From Candidatus Tityobacter terrigena (lineage in GTDB: Bacteria > Vulcanimicrobiota > Vulcanimicrobiia > Vulcanimicrobiales > Vulcanimicrobiaceae), in contig PMHO01000018.1 of NCBI GenBank assembly GCA_003156715.1, forward strand, positions 23,615 to 87,614: 64,000 bases of DNA, given 5' to 3'. The notes beneath the pieces were generated by a model, which did not search any database, was not told the DNA's origin, and saw only the letters and a program-made list of their open reading frames with translations. Shown here piece after piece: positions 7,478 to 15,932 of the stretch (the stretch's first letter is position 1; each line of letters starts with the position of its first letter). Made by a program: the position numbers and the translations under genes.

Positions 7478-7885
7478 GTGGCTCAACCAATTCGGGTACT
7501 GGTCGCAAAAGTTGGCCTGGATGGCCACGATCGCGGGGCACGGGTCGTCGCTCGAACGCTGCGCGACGCCGGGATGGACGTGATCTACTCGGGTCTTCAT
7601 CGAACGCCCGAAGAAGTCGTCAACGCCGCCGTCCAGGAGGACGTCGACGTGCTCGGCGTCAGTTTGCTCTCGGGCGTGCAGATGACGGTCTTTCCGAAGA
7701 TCTTCAAGCTGTTGGGTGAGAAGGGCGTCAAAGACATGATCGTCGTCGCGGGCGGGGTCATGCCCGACGAAGACGTGGCGGCACTCAAAGAAATGGGCGT
7801 GCACGAAGTGATGCTTCAGGATACGCCGCCCGCCCAGATCGTGGCGACGCTGACGAAACTGGTGAGAGAACGTGGCGAGCGCTGA
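7478..7885 (+). CDS. hcmB: B12-binding small subunit of acyl-CoA mutase (HcmB-like)
   Basis: 135 residues, a stand-alone cobalamin-binding Rossmann domain. The DGHDRG box (DxHxxG, residues 15-20) gives the lower axial His, followed by the usual SLLSG and AGGVMP stretches. The GTG at 7478 is chosen because GGAGAG lies a few bases upstream and the conserved fold begins at once (AQPIRVLVAKVG). It is the first gene of a five-gene operon with overlapping ends. With the large subunit at 10294 it would form a heteromeric B12 mutase. The hcmB symbol follows from the large-subunit signature and is inference; the domain itself is certain. Confidence 0.85.
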   Translation: MAQPIRVLVAKVGLDGHDRGARVVARTLRDAGMDVIYSGLHRTPEEVVNAAVQEDVDVLGVSLLSGVQMTVFPKIFKLLGEKGVKDMIVVAGGVMPDEDVAALKEMGVHEVMLQDTPPAQIVATLTKLVRERGER

Positions 7886-9326
7886 TCCGATCGCGCAGCC
7901 GATGGAGCTCTGGTCGTTTCCGGCTGCTTACGACAACGACTATTTTCCGCCCGAGGGGAGCCGCTACTGGTTTCCCAGGCGCGAGACGATGCCGCCGGTG
8001 GAGCGCGAAGCGGCAATCTTGCAGCGGCTCCAGGTCGTTTGCCGCTACGCTTACGAGAACGCGCCGTTTTACCGGCGCAAGTGGAGCGCAGCGGGCTTTC
8101 ATCCCGACCAGCTGCGCTCGCTGGAGGATTTCGAAGACAAGGTTCCCGTGATCACCAAGAAAGACTTGCGGGAGTCTCAAGCAGCGTCCCCGCCTTTCGG
8201 CGACTATCTTTGCATCCCGGATAGCGAGATCTTTCACGTTCACGGAACGAGCGGCACGACCGGCCGCCCGACCGCGTTCGCGGTCGGGCGCGGCGACTGG
8301 AAGGCGATCGCCAACGCTCACGCTCGAATCATGTGGGCGATGGGAATGCGGCCGGGCGACATGATCTGCTACGCCGCGATATTTAGCCTCTATCTGGGAA
8401 GCTGGGGCGGCCTCGCGGGCGCGGAACGGCTCCACGCCAAGGCGTTTCCATTCGGCGCAGGTGCGCCCGGGATGACGGCGCGTTGCGCACAGTGGCTACA
8501 CGCCATGCGCCCCGCAGGCTTCTACGGCACGCCGACCTTCGCCATCCATCTCGCGCAAACGGCATTGAGCGAGGGGCTCGATCCGCGCGATTTCGGCCTG
8601 AAGTACATGTACTTTTCCGGCGAGCCGGGCGCTTCGATCCCAGGCGTGCGCAATAGGATCGAGCAGTTCTACGGGGCCAAAGTATTCGATTCCGGTTCGA
8701 TGGCCGAGATGACGCCGTGGATGAACGTCGCCGGGTCGGCGCAGACGGACGGGATGTTGTGCTGGCAGGATATCGTTTATACGGAGGTCTGCGACCCAGC
8801 GTCGATGCGGCGCGTCTCGTACGGACGGCGCGGAACGCCGGTCTACACGCATCTCGAGCGCACCTCGCAGCCGATGATCCGTCTCGCATCGGGCGATTTG
8901 ACGGTGTGGGTCGACGAGCCGAATCCGTGCGGACGAACCTATCCGCGTTTGCCGCAGGGTATCTTCGGCCGGATCGACGACATGTTTACGATCCGCGGCG
9001 AAAACGTCTACCCGAGCGAAATCGATGCCGCGTTGAACGAGACGGCGGGTTATGGAGGCGAGCACCGGATCGTCATCACTCGAGAGGGTGCGATGGACGA
9101 ACTCCTGCTGCGGGTCGAGTGCGACTTCGAGGGGCCGGAAATGCGGGAGGACTTCCGGCAAGACGTTTCCCGCCGCATCCACAAGATGCTCGGCCTGCGA
9201 ACCAAAGCGGAAGTCGTGGCGGCGGGTACCTTACCGCGCACGGATTTCAAAGCCCGCCGAGTGATCGACGACCGCGACGTTTTCCGTGACATGAACGCGC
9301 AGATCGAGGCGGAGCGAGTCCAATGA
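7872..9326 (+). CDS. hcl: AMP-forming CoA ligase, candidate 2-hydroxyisobutyryl-CoA ligase
   Basis: 484 residues of the ANL superfamily, PaaK (phenylacetate-CoA ligase) branch. The phosphate-binding loop HGTSGTTGRPT is at residues 124-134, with an adenine-site GEPG region and a C-terminal GRIDDMFTIRGENVYPSEID hinge region near 350-370. It activates a carboxylate with ATP and CoA. The GTG at 7872 overlaps the end of the mutase small subunit by 14 bases, so translation is coupled. In characterised 2-hydroxyisobutyrate operons (Aquincola, Kyrpidia) a PaaK-like ligase supplies the mutase substrate, so that is the predicted role. An aryl acid ligase cannot be excluded from sequence alone. Confidence 0.8.
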   Translation: MASADPIAQPMELWSFPAAYDNDYFPPEGSRYWFPRRETMPPVEREAAILQRLQVVCRYAYENAPFYRRKWSAAGFHPDQLRSLEDFEDKVPVITKKDLRESQAASPPFGDYLCIPDSEIFHVHGTSGTTGRPTAFAVGRGDWKAIANAHARIMWAMGMRPGDMICYAAIFSLYLGSWGGLAGAERLHAKAFPFGAGAPGMTARCAQWLHAMRPAGFYGTPTFAIHLAQTALSEGLDPRDFGLKYMYFSGEPGASIPGVRNRIEQFYGAKVFDSGSMAEMTPWMNVAGSAQTDGMLCWQDIVYTEVCDPASMRRVSYGRRGTPVYTHLERTSQPMIRLASGDLTVWVDEPNPCGRTYPRLPQGIFGRIDDMFTIRGENVYPSEIDAALNETAGYGGEHRIVITREGAMDELLLRVECDFEGPEMREDFRQDVSRRIHKMLGLRTKAEVVAAGTLPRTDFKARRVIDDRDVFRDMNAQIEAERVQ

Positions 9327-10297
9327 GCCGATACGTCCCGTCGCGCGAGCTGGTCGAACGGGTCGCGAACGGTGAGATTCCCGCGATTGCCCGAATGATT
9401 TCGCGCGCCGAAGCGGGCCTGCCGGAAGCGCGCGAGGCTCTCGCCGAAATCTATCAGCGGGCCGGTCGCGCCCATGTCATCGGGCTCACCGGCGTGCCGG
9501 GCAGCGGCAAGTCGACCATGGTCTGCGCGCTTGCAGCCCGTTTACGCGCCGGCGGTTCAAAGGTCGGTATCGTCGCAGTCGACCCTTCGAGCCCGTATTC
9601 GGGCGGTTCGATCCTCGGCGACCGGATCCGCATGACCGATCTGAGCGGCGATCCGGGCGTCTACATTCGCAGTATGGCGACGCGCGGCGTCATGGGCGGC
9701 ATGGCGCGCGCAACGATGGACGCCGTCGACATTCTCGACGTCGCCGGCTTCGAAACGGTCATCATCGAGACGGTCGGCGTCGGTCAGGACGAAGTTGAGA
9801 TTGCCAAGGCGGCCGACACGACCGTGGTGGTTTCGGCGCCTGGTCTGGGGGACGAGATTCAGGCGATCAAAGCCGGCATGCTCGAAATCGCCGACGTGCA
9901 CGTCGTGTCCAAGTGCGATCGCAGCGATGCTCAGCGCACGTTGATGGACCTCAAGGGGATGTTGACCCTCGGCGTAAGGCAAGGCAAGAATTCGGAGTGG
10001 CGCGTCCCGGTCGTCGGCGTCAGCTCGTACGACGGGTCCGGCTTCGAGGAGCTGATGAGCGCGCTAGAACGGCATCGCAACGTCGCCCTGCACACCGAGA
10101 GCGGGCGCGAGCGCAGGGTCGCCATCGCCGGATTTCGTTTAACGAAAACTGCGGAGAATCTACTGATGGAACGCTTTGCAAGGGCTTGCGCACCGTTGAC
10201 GCTCGGCTTTGCCCAACGGCTGCACCGCCACGATGGCGACCCATACTCGCTCGCGGGCGAACTCGTCGCCGCTTCATTCGGAAAGGAACGATCATGA
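9323..10297 (+). CDS. meaB: MeaB/ArgK-type G3E GTPase, mutase chaperone
   Basis: 324 residues. Walker A GVPGSGKST (57-65), a VDPSSPYSGGSILGDRIRM segment and ETVGVGQDE switch region identify the MeaB family, which gates cofactor loading and protects B12 acyl-CoA mutases from inactivation. The length is normal. It sits between the ligase and the mutase large subunit, overlapping both by four bases (ATGA). The position implies service to this mutase (a meaH role), though the second mutase of the window could share it. Confidence 0.9.
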   Translation: MSRYVPSRELVERVANGEIPAIARMISRAEAGLPEAREALAEIYQRAGRAHVIGLTGVPGSGKSTMVCALAARLRAGGSKVGIVAVDPSSPYSGGSILGDRIRMTDLSGDPGVYIRSMATRGVMGGMARATMDAVDILDVAGFETVIIETVGVGQDEVEIAKAADTTVVVSAPGLGDEIQAIKAGMLEIADVHVVSKCDRSDAQRTLMDLKGMLTLGVRQGKNSEWRVPVVGVSSYDGSGFEELMSALERHRNVALHTESGRERRVAIAGFRLTKTAENLLMERFARACAPLTLGFAQRLHRHDGDPYSLAGELVAASFGKERS

Positions 10298-12000
10298 GAG
10301 ACACCGTTGAGAGAAACGTTCTCGACGCAAAAGCCATCGAAGATTTGCGCGAGCAAGAGCGTGACTGGGAAGCCACCGAGGTCGCGCAGTTCCTTCAGAA
10401 GCAGGCGGAACGCAAGCCTGGTTTCCTGACCTTGGGCGACTTCCCGGTCAAACGCACGTACACGGCCGCCGACCTCGTCGAGACTCCAATCGAGGATATC
10501 GGTCTGCCCGGGCGCTACCCGTTCACGCGCGGCCCGTACCCGACGATGTATCGTTCGCGCAACTGGACGATGCGTCAGATCGCCGGTTTCGGCACGGGCG
10601 AGGACACGAACAAGCGCTTCAAATTCTTGATCTCCCAGGGCCAGACCGGTATATCGACGGATTTCGACATGCCGACGCTGATGGGCTACGACTCCGACCA
10701 CCCGATGAGCGAGGGTGAAGTCGGCCGCGAAGGCGTTGCGATCGACACGCTCGCCGACATGGAGGCGCTCTTCGAGGGCATCGATCTGGAGCAGATCTCT
10801 GTGTCGATGACGATCAATCCGTCGGCCTGGATTCTGCTGGCGATGTACGTCGTGCTGGCACAGCAGCGGGGCTACGATCTGCACAAGCTCTCCGGCACGA
10901 TCCAAGCGGACATTCTCAAAGAGTACATGGCGCAGAAGGAATATATTTTCCCGATCGAGCCTTCCGTTCGAATCGTTCGCGACTGCATCACGTATTGCGC
11001 GAAGAAGATGAAGCGCTACAATCCGATCAACATCTCGGGGTATCACATCTCCGAGGCGGGATCCTCCCCGCTTCAAGAGGCGGCCTTTACCCTGGCCAAC
11101 CTGATCGTCTACGTCGAGGAGGTGCTCAAGACCGGCATGCAGGTCGACGAGTTCGCCCCGCGGCTCGCTTTCTTTTTCGTATGTCAGGCCGATTTTTTCG
11201 AAGAGATCGCAAAGTTCCGCGCTCTGCGCCGCTGCTATGCGAAGCTCATGCGCGAGCGCTTCGGAGCCAAGAACCCCGAATCGATGCGGTTGCGCTTCCA
11301 CTGCCAGACCGCGGCGGCGTCGCTGACCAAGCCCCAGTACATGGTCAACGTCATGCGGACGACCTTGCAGGCGCTTGCGGCCGTCCTCGGCGGCTGCCAG
11401 TCACTGCACACCAACGGCTACGACGAGGCGTTCGCCATCCCGACCGAGGACGCGATGCGCCTGGCACTACGGACCCAACAGGTTATCGCCGAGGAAAGCA
11501 ACGTCACGCAAACGACCGATCCTCTGGGCGGCTCGTACTATGTCGAGGCGCTAACGACGGACTACGAGAAACGCATCTTCGAGATTCTCAAAGACGTCGA
11601 TGAGCGCGGCGGCACGATCAAGCTGATCAAAGAGGGCTGGTTTCAACAGCAGGTTGCCGACTTCGCTTACGAGACGGCGCTGCGCAAGCAGTCCGGGGAA
11701 AAGCCGGTGATCGGCGTCAACACGATGGTCGACGATACCCCAGATCCGAAGATCGAGACGCATCCCTACGACCAAACGACCGCCGAACGCCAGGTCGCGC
11801 GCACGCAGCGGGTACGTCGCGAGCGCGACGCCGCCACGTTCGATCGGCTCATGCAGCAACTGCTCGTCGTTGCGAAGGACGAGTCCCAGAACATCATGCC
11901 CATCACGATCGAACTCGTGCGGGCGGGTGCGACGATGGGCGACATCATCGAGACGCTGAAAACTCTTTGGGGCACGTATCGCGAGACGCCGGTATACTAG
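10294..12000 (+). CDS. hcmA: Acyl-CoA mutase large subunit with 2-hydroxyisobutyryl-CoA mutase signature
   Basis: 568-residue TIM-barrel subunit of a B12 mutase. Two residues decide substrate: Ile96 in WTMRQIAGF, where methylmalonyl-CoA mutases have Tyr and isobutyryl-CoA mutases Phe, and Asp123 in GISTDFDMPT, where others have Ala. With an offset of six these equal Ile90 and Asp117 of Aquincola HcmA, the hallmarks of 2-hydroxyisobutyryl-CoA mutase, which interconverts 2-hydroxyisobutyryl-CoA and 3-hydroxybutyryl-CoA. The catalytic His is in SGYHISEAG. The start ATG overlaps the chaperone stop; the frame is open upstream but that part lies within the chaperone gene. Family certain; substrate strongly suggested. 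Confidence 0.88.
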   Translation: MRDTVERNVLDAKAIEDLREQERDWEATEVAQFLQKQAERKPGFLTLGDFPVKRTYTAADLVETPIEDIGLPGRYPFTRGPYPTMYRSRNWTMRQIAGFGTGEDTNKRFKFLISQGQTGISTDFDMPTLMGYDSDHPMSEGEVGREGVAIDTLADMEALFEGIDLEQISVSMTINPSAWILLAMYVVLAQQRGYDLHKLSGTIQADILKEYMAQKEYIFPIEPSVRIVRDCITYCAKKMKRYNPINISGYHISEAGSSPLQEAAFTLANLIVYVEEVLKTGMQVDEFAPRLAFFFVCQADFFEEIAKFRALRRCYAKLMRERFGAKNPESMRLRFHCQTAAASLTKPQYMVNVMRTTLQALAAVLGGCQSLHTNGYDEAFAIPTEDAMRLALRTQQVIAEESNVTQTTDPLGGSYYVEALTTDYEKRIFEILKDVDERGGTIKLIKEGWFQQQVADFAYETALRKQSGEKPVIGVNTMVDDTPDPKIETHPYDQTTAERQVARTQRVRRERDAATFDRLMQQLLVVAKDESQNIMPITIELVRAGATMGDIIETLKTLWGTYRETPVY

Positions 12001-13106
12001 TGGCCGCCTTGGCGCACGGGCAAGCGGGCTCCGGATGTGAATTCGGACCGGCGCAGCGCCGGGGGGACCTGCGAATGGCGCGCCGCGCCGGCGTCGCCCG
12101 GATCACGCTCGACCGGCCGGCCAAGCTCAACGCGCTCACTCCCCAAATGGTCCGCGACATGCGCTCCGTCCTGGACGAGGGGGAGCGCGATGCGACCCTT
12201 CGGCTCGTACTGATCGACGGCGCCGGGCCGCGCGGATTCTGTGCCGGCGGCGACGTCAAGTTCGTTCGTGACAGCGCTCTTGCGGACGATGGACAGGCGC
12301 AGATCTTCTGGGCCGATGAGTACCGGCTGGATGCGAAGATCGCCGGATTCGGCAAGCCGATCGTGGCCTTCATGACCGGCATCGTCATGGGTGGAGGCGT
12401 CGGCCTTTCGGCCCACACGCGCCACCGGATCGTCACGGCATCGACGCGATTCGCGATGCCCGAGGCCGGCATCGGGCTGATCCCGGATGTCGGAAGCACC
12501 TGGCTGTTTGCGCGCGCGCCGGGCGAAGCCGGCACGTATCTCGCGCTCACCGGAAGGCATGTCGGCGCTGCCGATGCGATCGCGTTGGGATTCGCGGATC
12601 GTTTCGTTGCGGAAGAAGGCTTGGAAGCGCTGAAGGCAGCGCTCGTGCAGGATTCCCCGCGCGGCGACGATGACGTGCGTGCGGTCGTCGAGCGTTTCGC
12701 GTTGCCGCCCGGCGAGCCGCTCCTCTCCGCGCAGCGATCGCTCATCGATCGAGCCTTCGCGTACGATACGGTCGAGGAGATCCTCTGTGCACTCGGCAGG
12801 GACGGGTCCGGATTCGCGCTAGCGACCGCGCGCGAAATTGCTGCAAAATCACCCACGAGTCTGAAATTGACGTTGCGCGCGCTACGTGAAGCGCGAAGCC
12901 TCGACGGCTTGCAGGACTGCCTGCGGCTCGAATACCGGCTGGTGTGCCGCTTGCTTGGGGGACACGACTTTCTCGAAGGCATTCGGGCTGCGGTCATCGA
13001 CAAGGATCGTCGCCCGAAATGGCGTCCGAGCGACCTCGGCGACGTCTCGCCGCCCGGCCTCGACGGCTACTTCGCTTCATTAGGAACGAAGGAACTGCAG
13101 TTCTGA
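12000..13106 (+). CDS. 3-hydroxyisobutyryl-CoA hydrolase / enoyl-CoA hydratase family protein
   Basis: 368 residues of the crotonase fold, HIBCH branch. The oxyanion segment is GFCAGGDVK, with GIVMGGGVGLSAH and MPEAGIGLIPDVG, the latter carrying the Glu and Asp typical of HIBCH. The GTG at 12000 shares one base with the mutase stop. HIBCH hydrolyses 3-hydroxyacyl-CoA thioesters, so here it might release 3-hydroxybutyrate or act in valine breakdown. A hydratase reaction is the alternative. It is the last gene of the operon and ends convergent with the S74 protein gene. Confidence 0.85.
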   Translation: MAALAHGQAGSGCEFGPAQRRGDLRMARRAGVARITLDRPAKLNALTPQMVRDMRSVLDEGERDATLRLVLIDGAGPRGFCAGGDVKFVRDSALADDGQAQIFWADEYRLDAKIAGFGKPIVAFMTGIVMGGGVGLSAHTRHRIVTASTRFAMPEAGIGLIPDVGSTWLFARAPGEAGTYLALTGRHVGAADAIALGFADRFVAEEGLEALKAALVQDSPRGDDDVRAVVERFALPPGEPLLSAQRSLIDRAFAYDTVEEILCALGRDGSGFALATAREIAAKSPTSLKLTLRALREARSLDGLQDCLRLEYRLVCRLLGGHDFLEGIRAAVIDKDRRPKWRPSDLGDVSPPGLDGYFASLGTKELQF

Positions 13107-13145
13107 CGCGCCGAACGAGGCGGCCGCTCGATCTCTGCCGATCGG

Positions 13146-14648
13146 TTATCGCACGCGGCTTGCGCTTCGTAGCGACGCCACTTCGGCAGCGAGGGCGTCG
13201 AGGCGTTTTTCGAGCGACGCGATGTCGGCGTGACGTGCGGCAAGCGCGCGCCGCTGCTCGTTCTGCGCGCGCGTCACAAGGCCGAGCGCCTTGCGAAGTG
13301 CGGCGTTCTCGCGGCGCTCGACGCGATACAATCCCTGAATTGCGGCAAGCGAGACGCCGTCGGCGTCGACCGCCGTGATGTGCCGGTCGTCCTCGCCGAC
13401 GCCGAATGCGGCGAAGAAGTCCTGTGCCATCGGACCGACATGACGTACGCCGCCCTCGCTCTTGTAGCTCCATTCGCTGAGCGGCAGCGTCGCGAGCTTC
13501 GCCAGCATTCGCTCTCCGTCGAGCGGAGAGATGGCCGTCTTGAGCGCGCGGTCGCTGAGTGAGGCCCACGAGCCGCCGCCGGCGGCGAGCGTGACGCCCG
13601 TCGCGAGCGCCGCATCGGTGTAGAAGGTAACCCCGCCCGATGAACGCACCAAGAATTGGTTGGGAGCAGCGGAGCTGAGCTGCTTTGCACCGCCGGCGTC
13701 GTCACTCCACACGAAATCGCCATCGCCGGCAGCCTCCGAACGCGTGCCGGCGGCGAAACTATCGTTCCCGGCGGCGAGGTTTCCGCTACCCCCCGGGATC
13801 GCCGCGCCTCGCCCGCTAACGACGTTGCCATTACCGCCCGCGACGACGCCATACGCGGCCGACTCGGCATTGTTCTTCCCCCCGCCGACGAACCCGTAGT
13901 CGCCGGAGGCGGCATTGCCTTGACCTCCGACGACCGCGCCATATTGCCCCGCCTTCTTGTTTGAAAAATTACCGACGGTATTACCTGAGCCGCTGCCGAC
14001 GAAAGAGTAGTTGCTCGTGACGAAGTTGGTGTCGCCGCTGCCGACGAATGAATCGTCGCCCGATACGTTCGCATTGCTGCCTGCTCCGGCGAATGAAGCC
14101 GTACCTGAGACCGAACTGCTCCCACCCCCGCCAATGAAGGAGCCTTCGCCCGAGACGGTGTTGTCGCCGCCGGTGCCGACGAACCCGTAATCCCCGGTCA
14201 CGACGTTGTCGGCGCCGGAACCGACGAAGCCGAGGCTGGCTGCGATCGTATTACCGATGCCGGCTGCGATAAACGACGACTCCGCCTTTGCGCTATCGAC
14301 GCGGTCCTTGAAAATCAGGTTACCCGTTCCGCCACCGATGACGGCGTCAAGGTCGCATGCGCGATTGGGTCCCGCAGGCGCCACCGAGACGGACCCGCCG
14401 CTAAGCACGCCGGAGTCCGTGCCACCCGCAACGTTGCCGCTGCCGCCGGGTGTGACGCCTCCGGACCCATTGGTCGTGCAGAGGCCGGATTTTCCGGGGC
14501 GCGCCGCTCGCGCCGCCGGACGCACGGCTTGAGCCGGCGCGAGTCGATGGCCCAAAGCGATCGTCGGCTCAACTGATGATGCTGTTAGTGCGCTCGCAGC
14601 CAGGATTAGACCGAGCCCGCTCAGCCGGCGGGCGGAACGAATCAACAT
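13146..14648 (-). CDS. Secreted YadA-like repeat protein with S74 self-cleaving chaperone domain
   Basis: 500 residues. A signal peptide (about 1-37) precedes a Pro/Ala linker and then about a dozen 14-residue repeats of the form GSGxxNxVSGxxSFV, as in trimeric adhesin heads that form left-handed beta rolls. The C-terminal region (SDRALKTAISPLDG, HVGPMAQDFFAAFG, DADGVSLAAIQGL) is the peptidase S74 intramolecular chaperone, with a short coiled coil after it. S74 domains trimerise tailspikes and adhesins and then cut themselves off; the Ser-Asp start of SDRALK is intact. The ATG at 14648 follows AAAGGAGG; an upstream in-frame ATG is less well placed. Surface fibre or adhesin is the likely role. 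Confidence 0.8.
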   Translation of the reverse strand: MLIRSARRLSGLGLILAASALTASSVEPTIALGHRLAPAQAVRPAARAARPGKSGLCTTNGSGGVTPGGSGNVAGGTDSGVLSGGSVSVAPAGPNRACDLDAVIGGGTGNLIFKDRVDSAKAESSFIAAGIGNTIAASLGFVGSGADNVVTGDYGFVGTGGDNTVSGEGSFIGGGGSSSVSGTASFAGAGSNANVSGDDSFVGSGDTNFVTSNYSFVGSGSGNTVGNFSNKKAGQYGAVVGGQGNAASGDYGFVGGGKNNAESAAYGVVAGGNGNVVSGRGAAIPGGSGNLAAGNDSFAAGTRSEAAGDGDFVWSDDAGGAKQLSSAAPNQFLVRSSGGVTFYTDAALATGVTLAAGGGSWASLSDRALKTAISPLDGERMLAKLATLPLSEWSYKSEGGVRHVGPMAQDFFAAFGVGEDDRHITAVDADGVSLAAIQGLYRVERRENAALRKALGLVTRAQNEQRRALAARHADIASLEKRLDALAAEVASLRSASRVR

Positions 14649-14733
14649 CTCATCCTCCTTTGGAACGCAGCCTTGACGCTTGCGGACAAACACTACGCGG
14701 AATCCCAGAGGTGCTTGCGACTCTCGCGGCGCG

Positions 14734-15726
14734 TCAGCGCGCGGGGCGCGAGACTGCCGGCAATCGCCGCAGCGCGGGCGCCGGCGGCAGCCGGTCGTTG
14801 TCGGCGTCGAGCGGACGCGCGACGATGCGATAGTCGAACGAAAACGTCGAGCGCCCGCCTTGCGCTTCGCGCACCTGGAAGCCGGCGGGTGTCTTCTGGC
14901 TGACGTAAAGGCCGCGCGTGTCCGCCATCGGCGTTAGGAAAACGTAATAGCGGCTGGTCCGATCGATGGTCGATGCGAACGCGCGGTCGAGCGCCACGTT
15001 GGCAATGCCTGCGACGAGGCGCGCCGTTCCGACGTCGTCGAGCGTTGCCGATGCCGACTCGGCCGCATAGGCGAGAATCTGCCGGCCGCTGCGGTCCACG
15101 TGCCGCGTGCGAACGTTCTTGACGACGGCACCCCCCGTGCATGCGAGTTCCGCATTATAATCGATCGTGCACAGACCATCGGTCTGAGCGTTGAACCCCT
15201 CAAAGATGTACGTGTTGGAGCTGTCAGCTTTTGCCTCGAGCGCCTCATAGAGGTTGGTGGTATCGGCCGACTCCGCGTATACCCCGTCGCCGCTACCGCT
15301 CGACGTGCCCGGCTGGATACCCGCGACGCCCGAGCCTCCCGACGCGGTCGAATGACCTTCGACGCCGTTGTTGCTCGATGAGGTTCCGTATACGCCCTGA
15401 CCGTTCGAAGACCGGCCGTAGACGCCGTGCCCCTGGCCCGTCGTCGCGGTGCTGATGCCGGACGTGCCGGAGTTTCCGTTGGTCGCGCTCGACACGCCCT
15501 GCACGGCGGTTCCGGCCGCCGAGAGGCCGTACACACCAAAGGGGGCTCCCGCGGTGGAGTCGCCCTCCAGGCACGCCGTGCCGGTGCTGCAGCTAAAGAT
15601 CTTGCTCTTGGCTGGCTTGGCGTGCTCTGCCCGCACGGAGCTATAGCTGGAGATCGCGATGGCTATACCGGCTGCAAGCATAGCCGCGACCGCCGGACGG
15701 TTCGATCGAAAGATACCGTAAAGCAT
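14734..15726 (-). CDS. Secreted protein with GVYG-type repeats
   Basis: 330 residues. A signal peptide or anchor is at about 1-33 (AVAAMLAAGIAIAIS). Residues 60-150 carry repeated GVYGxSS/GVxG units rich in Ser, Gly and Thr, followed by a compact Cys-containing domain (about 170-310) that ends in a Pro/Arg tail. The repeats resemble those preceding S74 chaperone domains in fibre proteins, but no S74 domain is present. It is 85 bases upstream of the S74 protein on the same strand and probably cotranscribed with it. Role unknown; a partner surface protein is plausible. Confidence 0.7.
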   Translation of the reverse strand: MLYGIFRSNRPAVAAMLAAGIAIAISSYSSVRAEHAKPAKSKIFSCSTGTACLEGDSTAGAPFGVYGLSAAGTAVQGVSSATNGNSGTSGISTATTGQGHGVYGRSSNGQGVYGTSSSNNGVEGHSTASGGSGVAGIQPGTSSGSGDGVYAESADTTNLYEALEAKADSSNTYIFEGFNAQTDGLCTIDYNAELACTGGAVVKNVRTRHVDRSGRQILAYAAESASATLDDVGTARLVAGIANVALDRAFASTIDRTSRYYVFLTPMADTRGLYVSQKTPAGFQVREAQGGRSTFSFDYRIVARPLDADNDRLPPAPALRRLPAVSRPAR

Positions 15727-15744
15727 CGTGTGCGCCTTTCTGCG

Positions 15745-15760
15745 CTCCCCTCATGGGGAG
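15745..15760 (-). promoter_or_regulatory. Hairpin in the leader of the repeat-protein gene
   Basis: A perfect 6-bp stem (CTCCCC/GGGGAG, 4-nt loop) lies 18 bases upstream of the ATG at 15726, just before the ribosome site. It could modulate translation; no named riboswitch fits. Confidence 0.3.
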
Positions 15761-15932
15761 ATGAAGCGTGACGCGCCGGCCGCCTTCCTGCTCTCGCCAT
15801 CCTACGCCTCATCGCGCCGTCACACCAGCCAGGTGGCGACTGCATACAAAGCACGTCTATCCCGTGCCGCGCTTCAGAGCTTGCCGAAACCGCGTCGGGC
15901 GACGTGGAAAGCGACTGCCGGGGCGGCTAGTT

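Noticed and set aside
9913..10293. N-terminal extension of the mutase large subunit
   Set aside because: The frame is open upstream but lies inside the chaperone gene in another frame and lacks protein character; the ATGA overlap start is preferred.
9931..11301. 456-residue minus frame opposite the hcmA gene
   Set aside because: Shadow with no motif; the plus frame is a recognised mutase.
13107..13145. Terminator between the mutase operon and the S74 protein gene
   Set aside because: No convincing hairpin with a T-tract was seen in the 39 bases.
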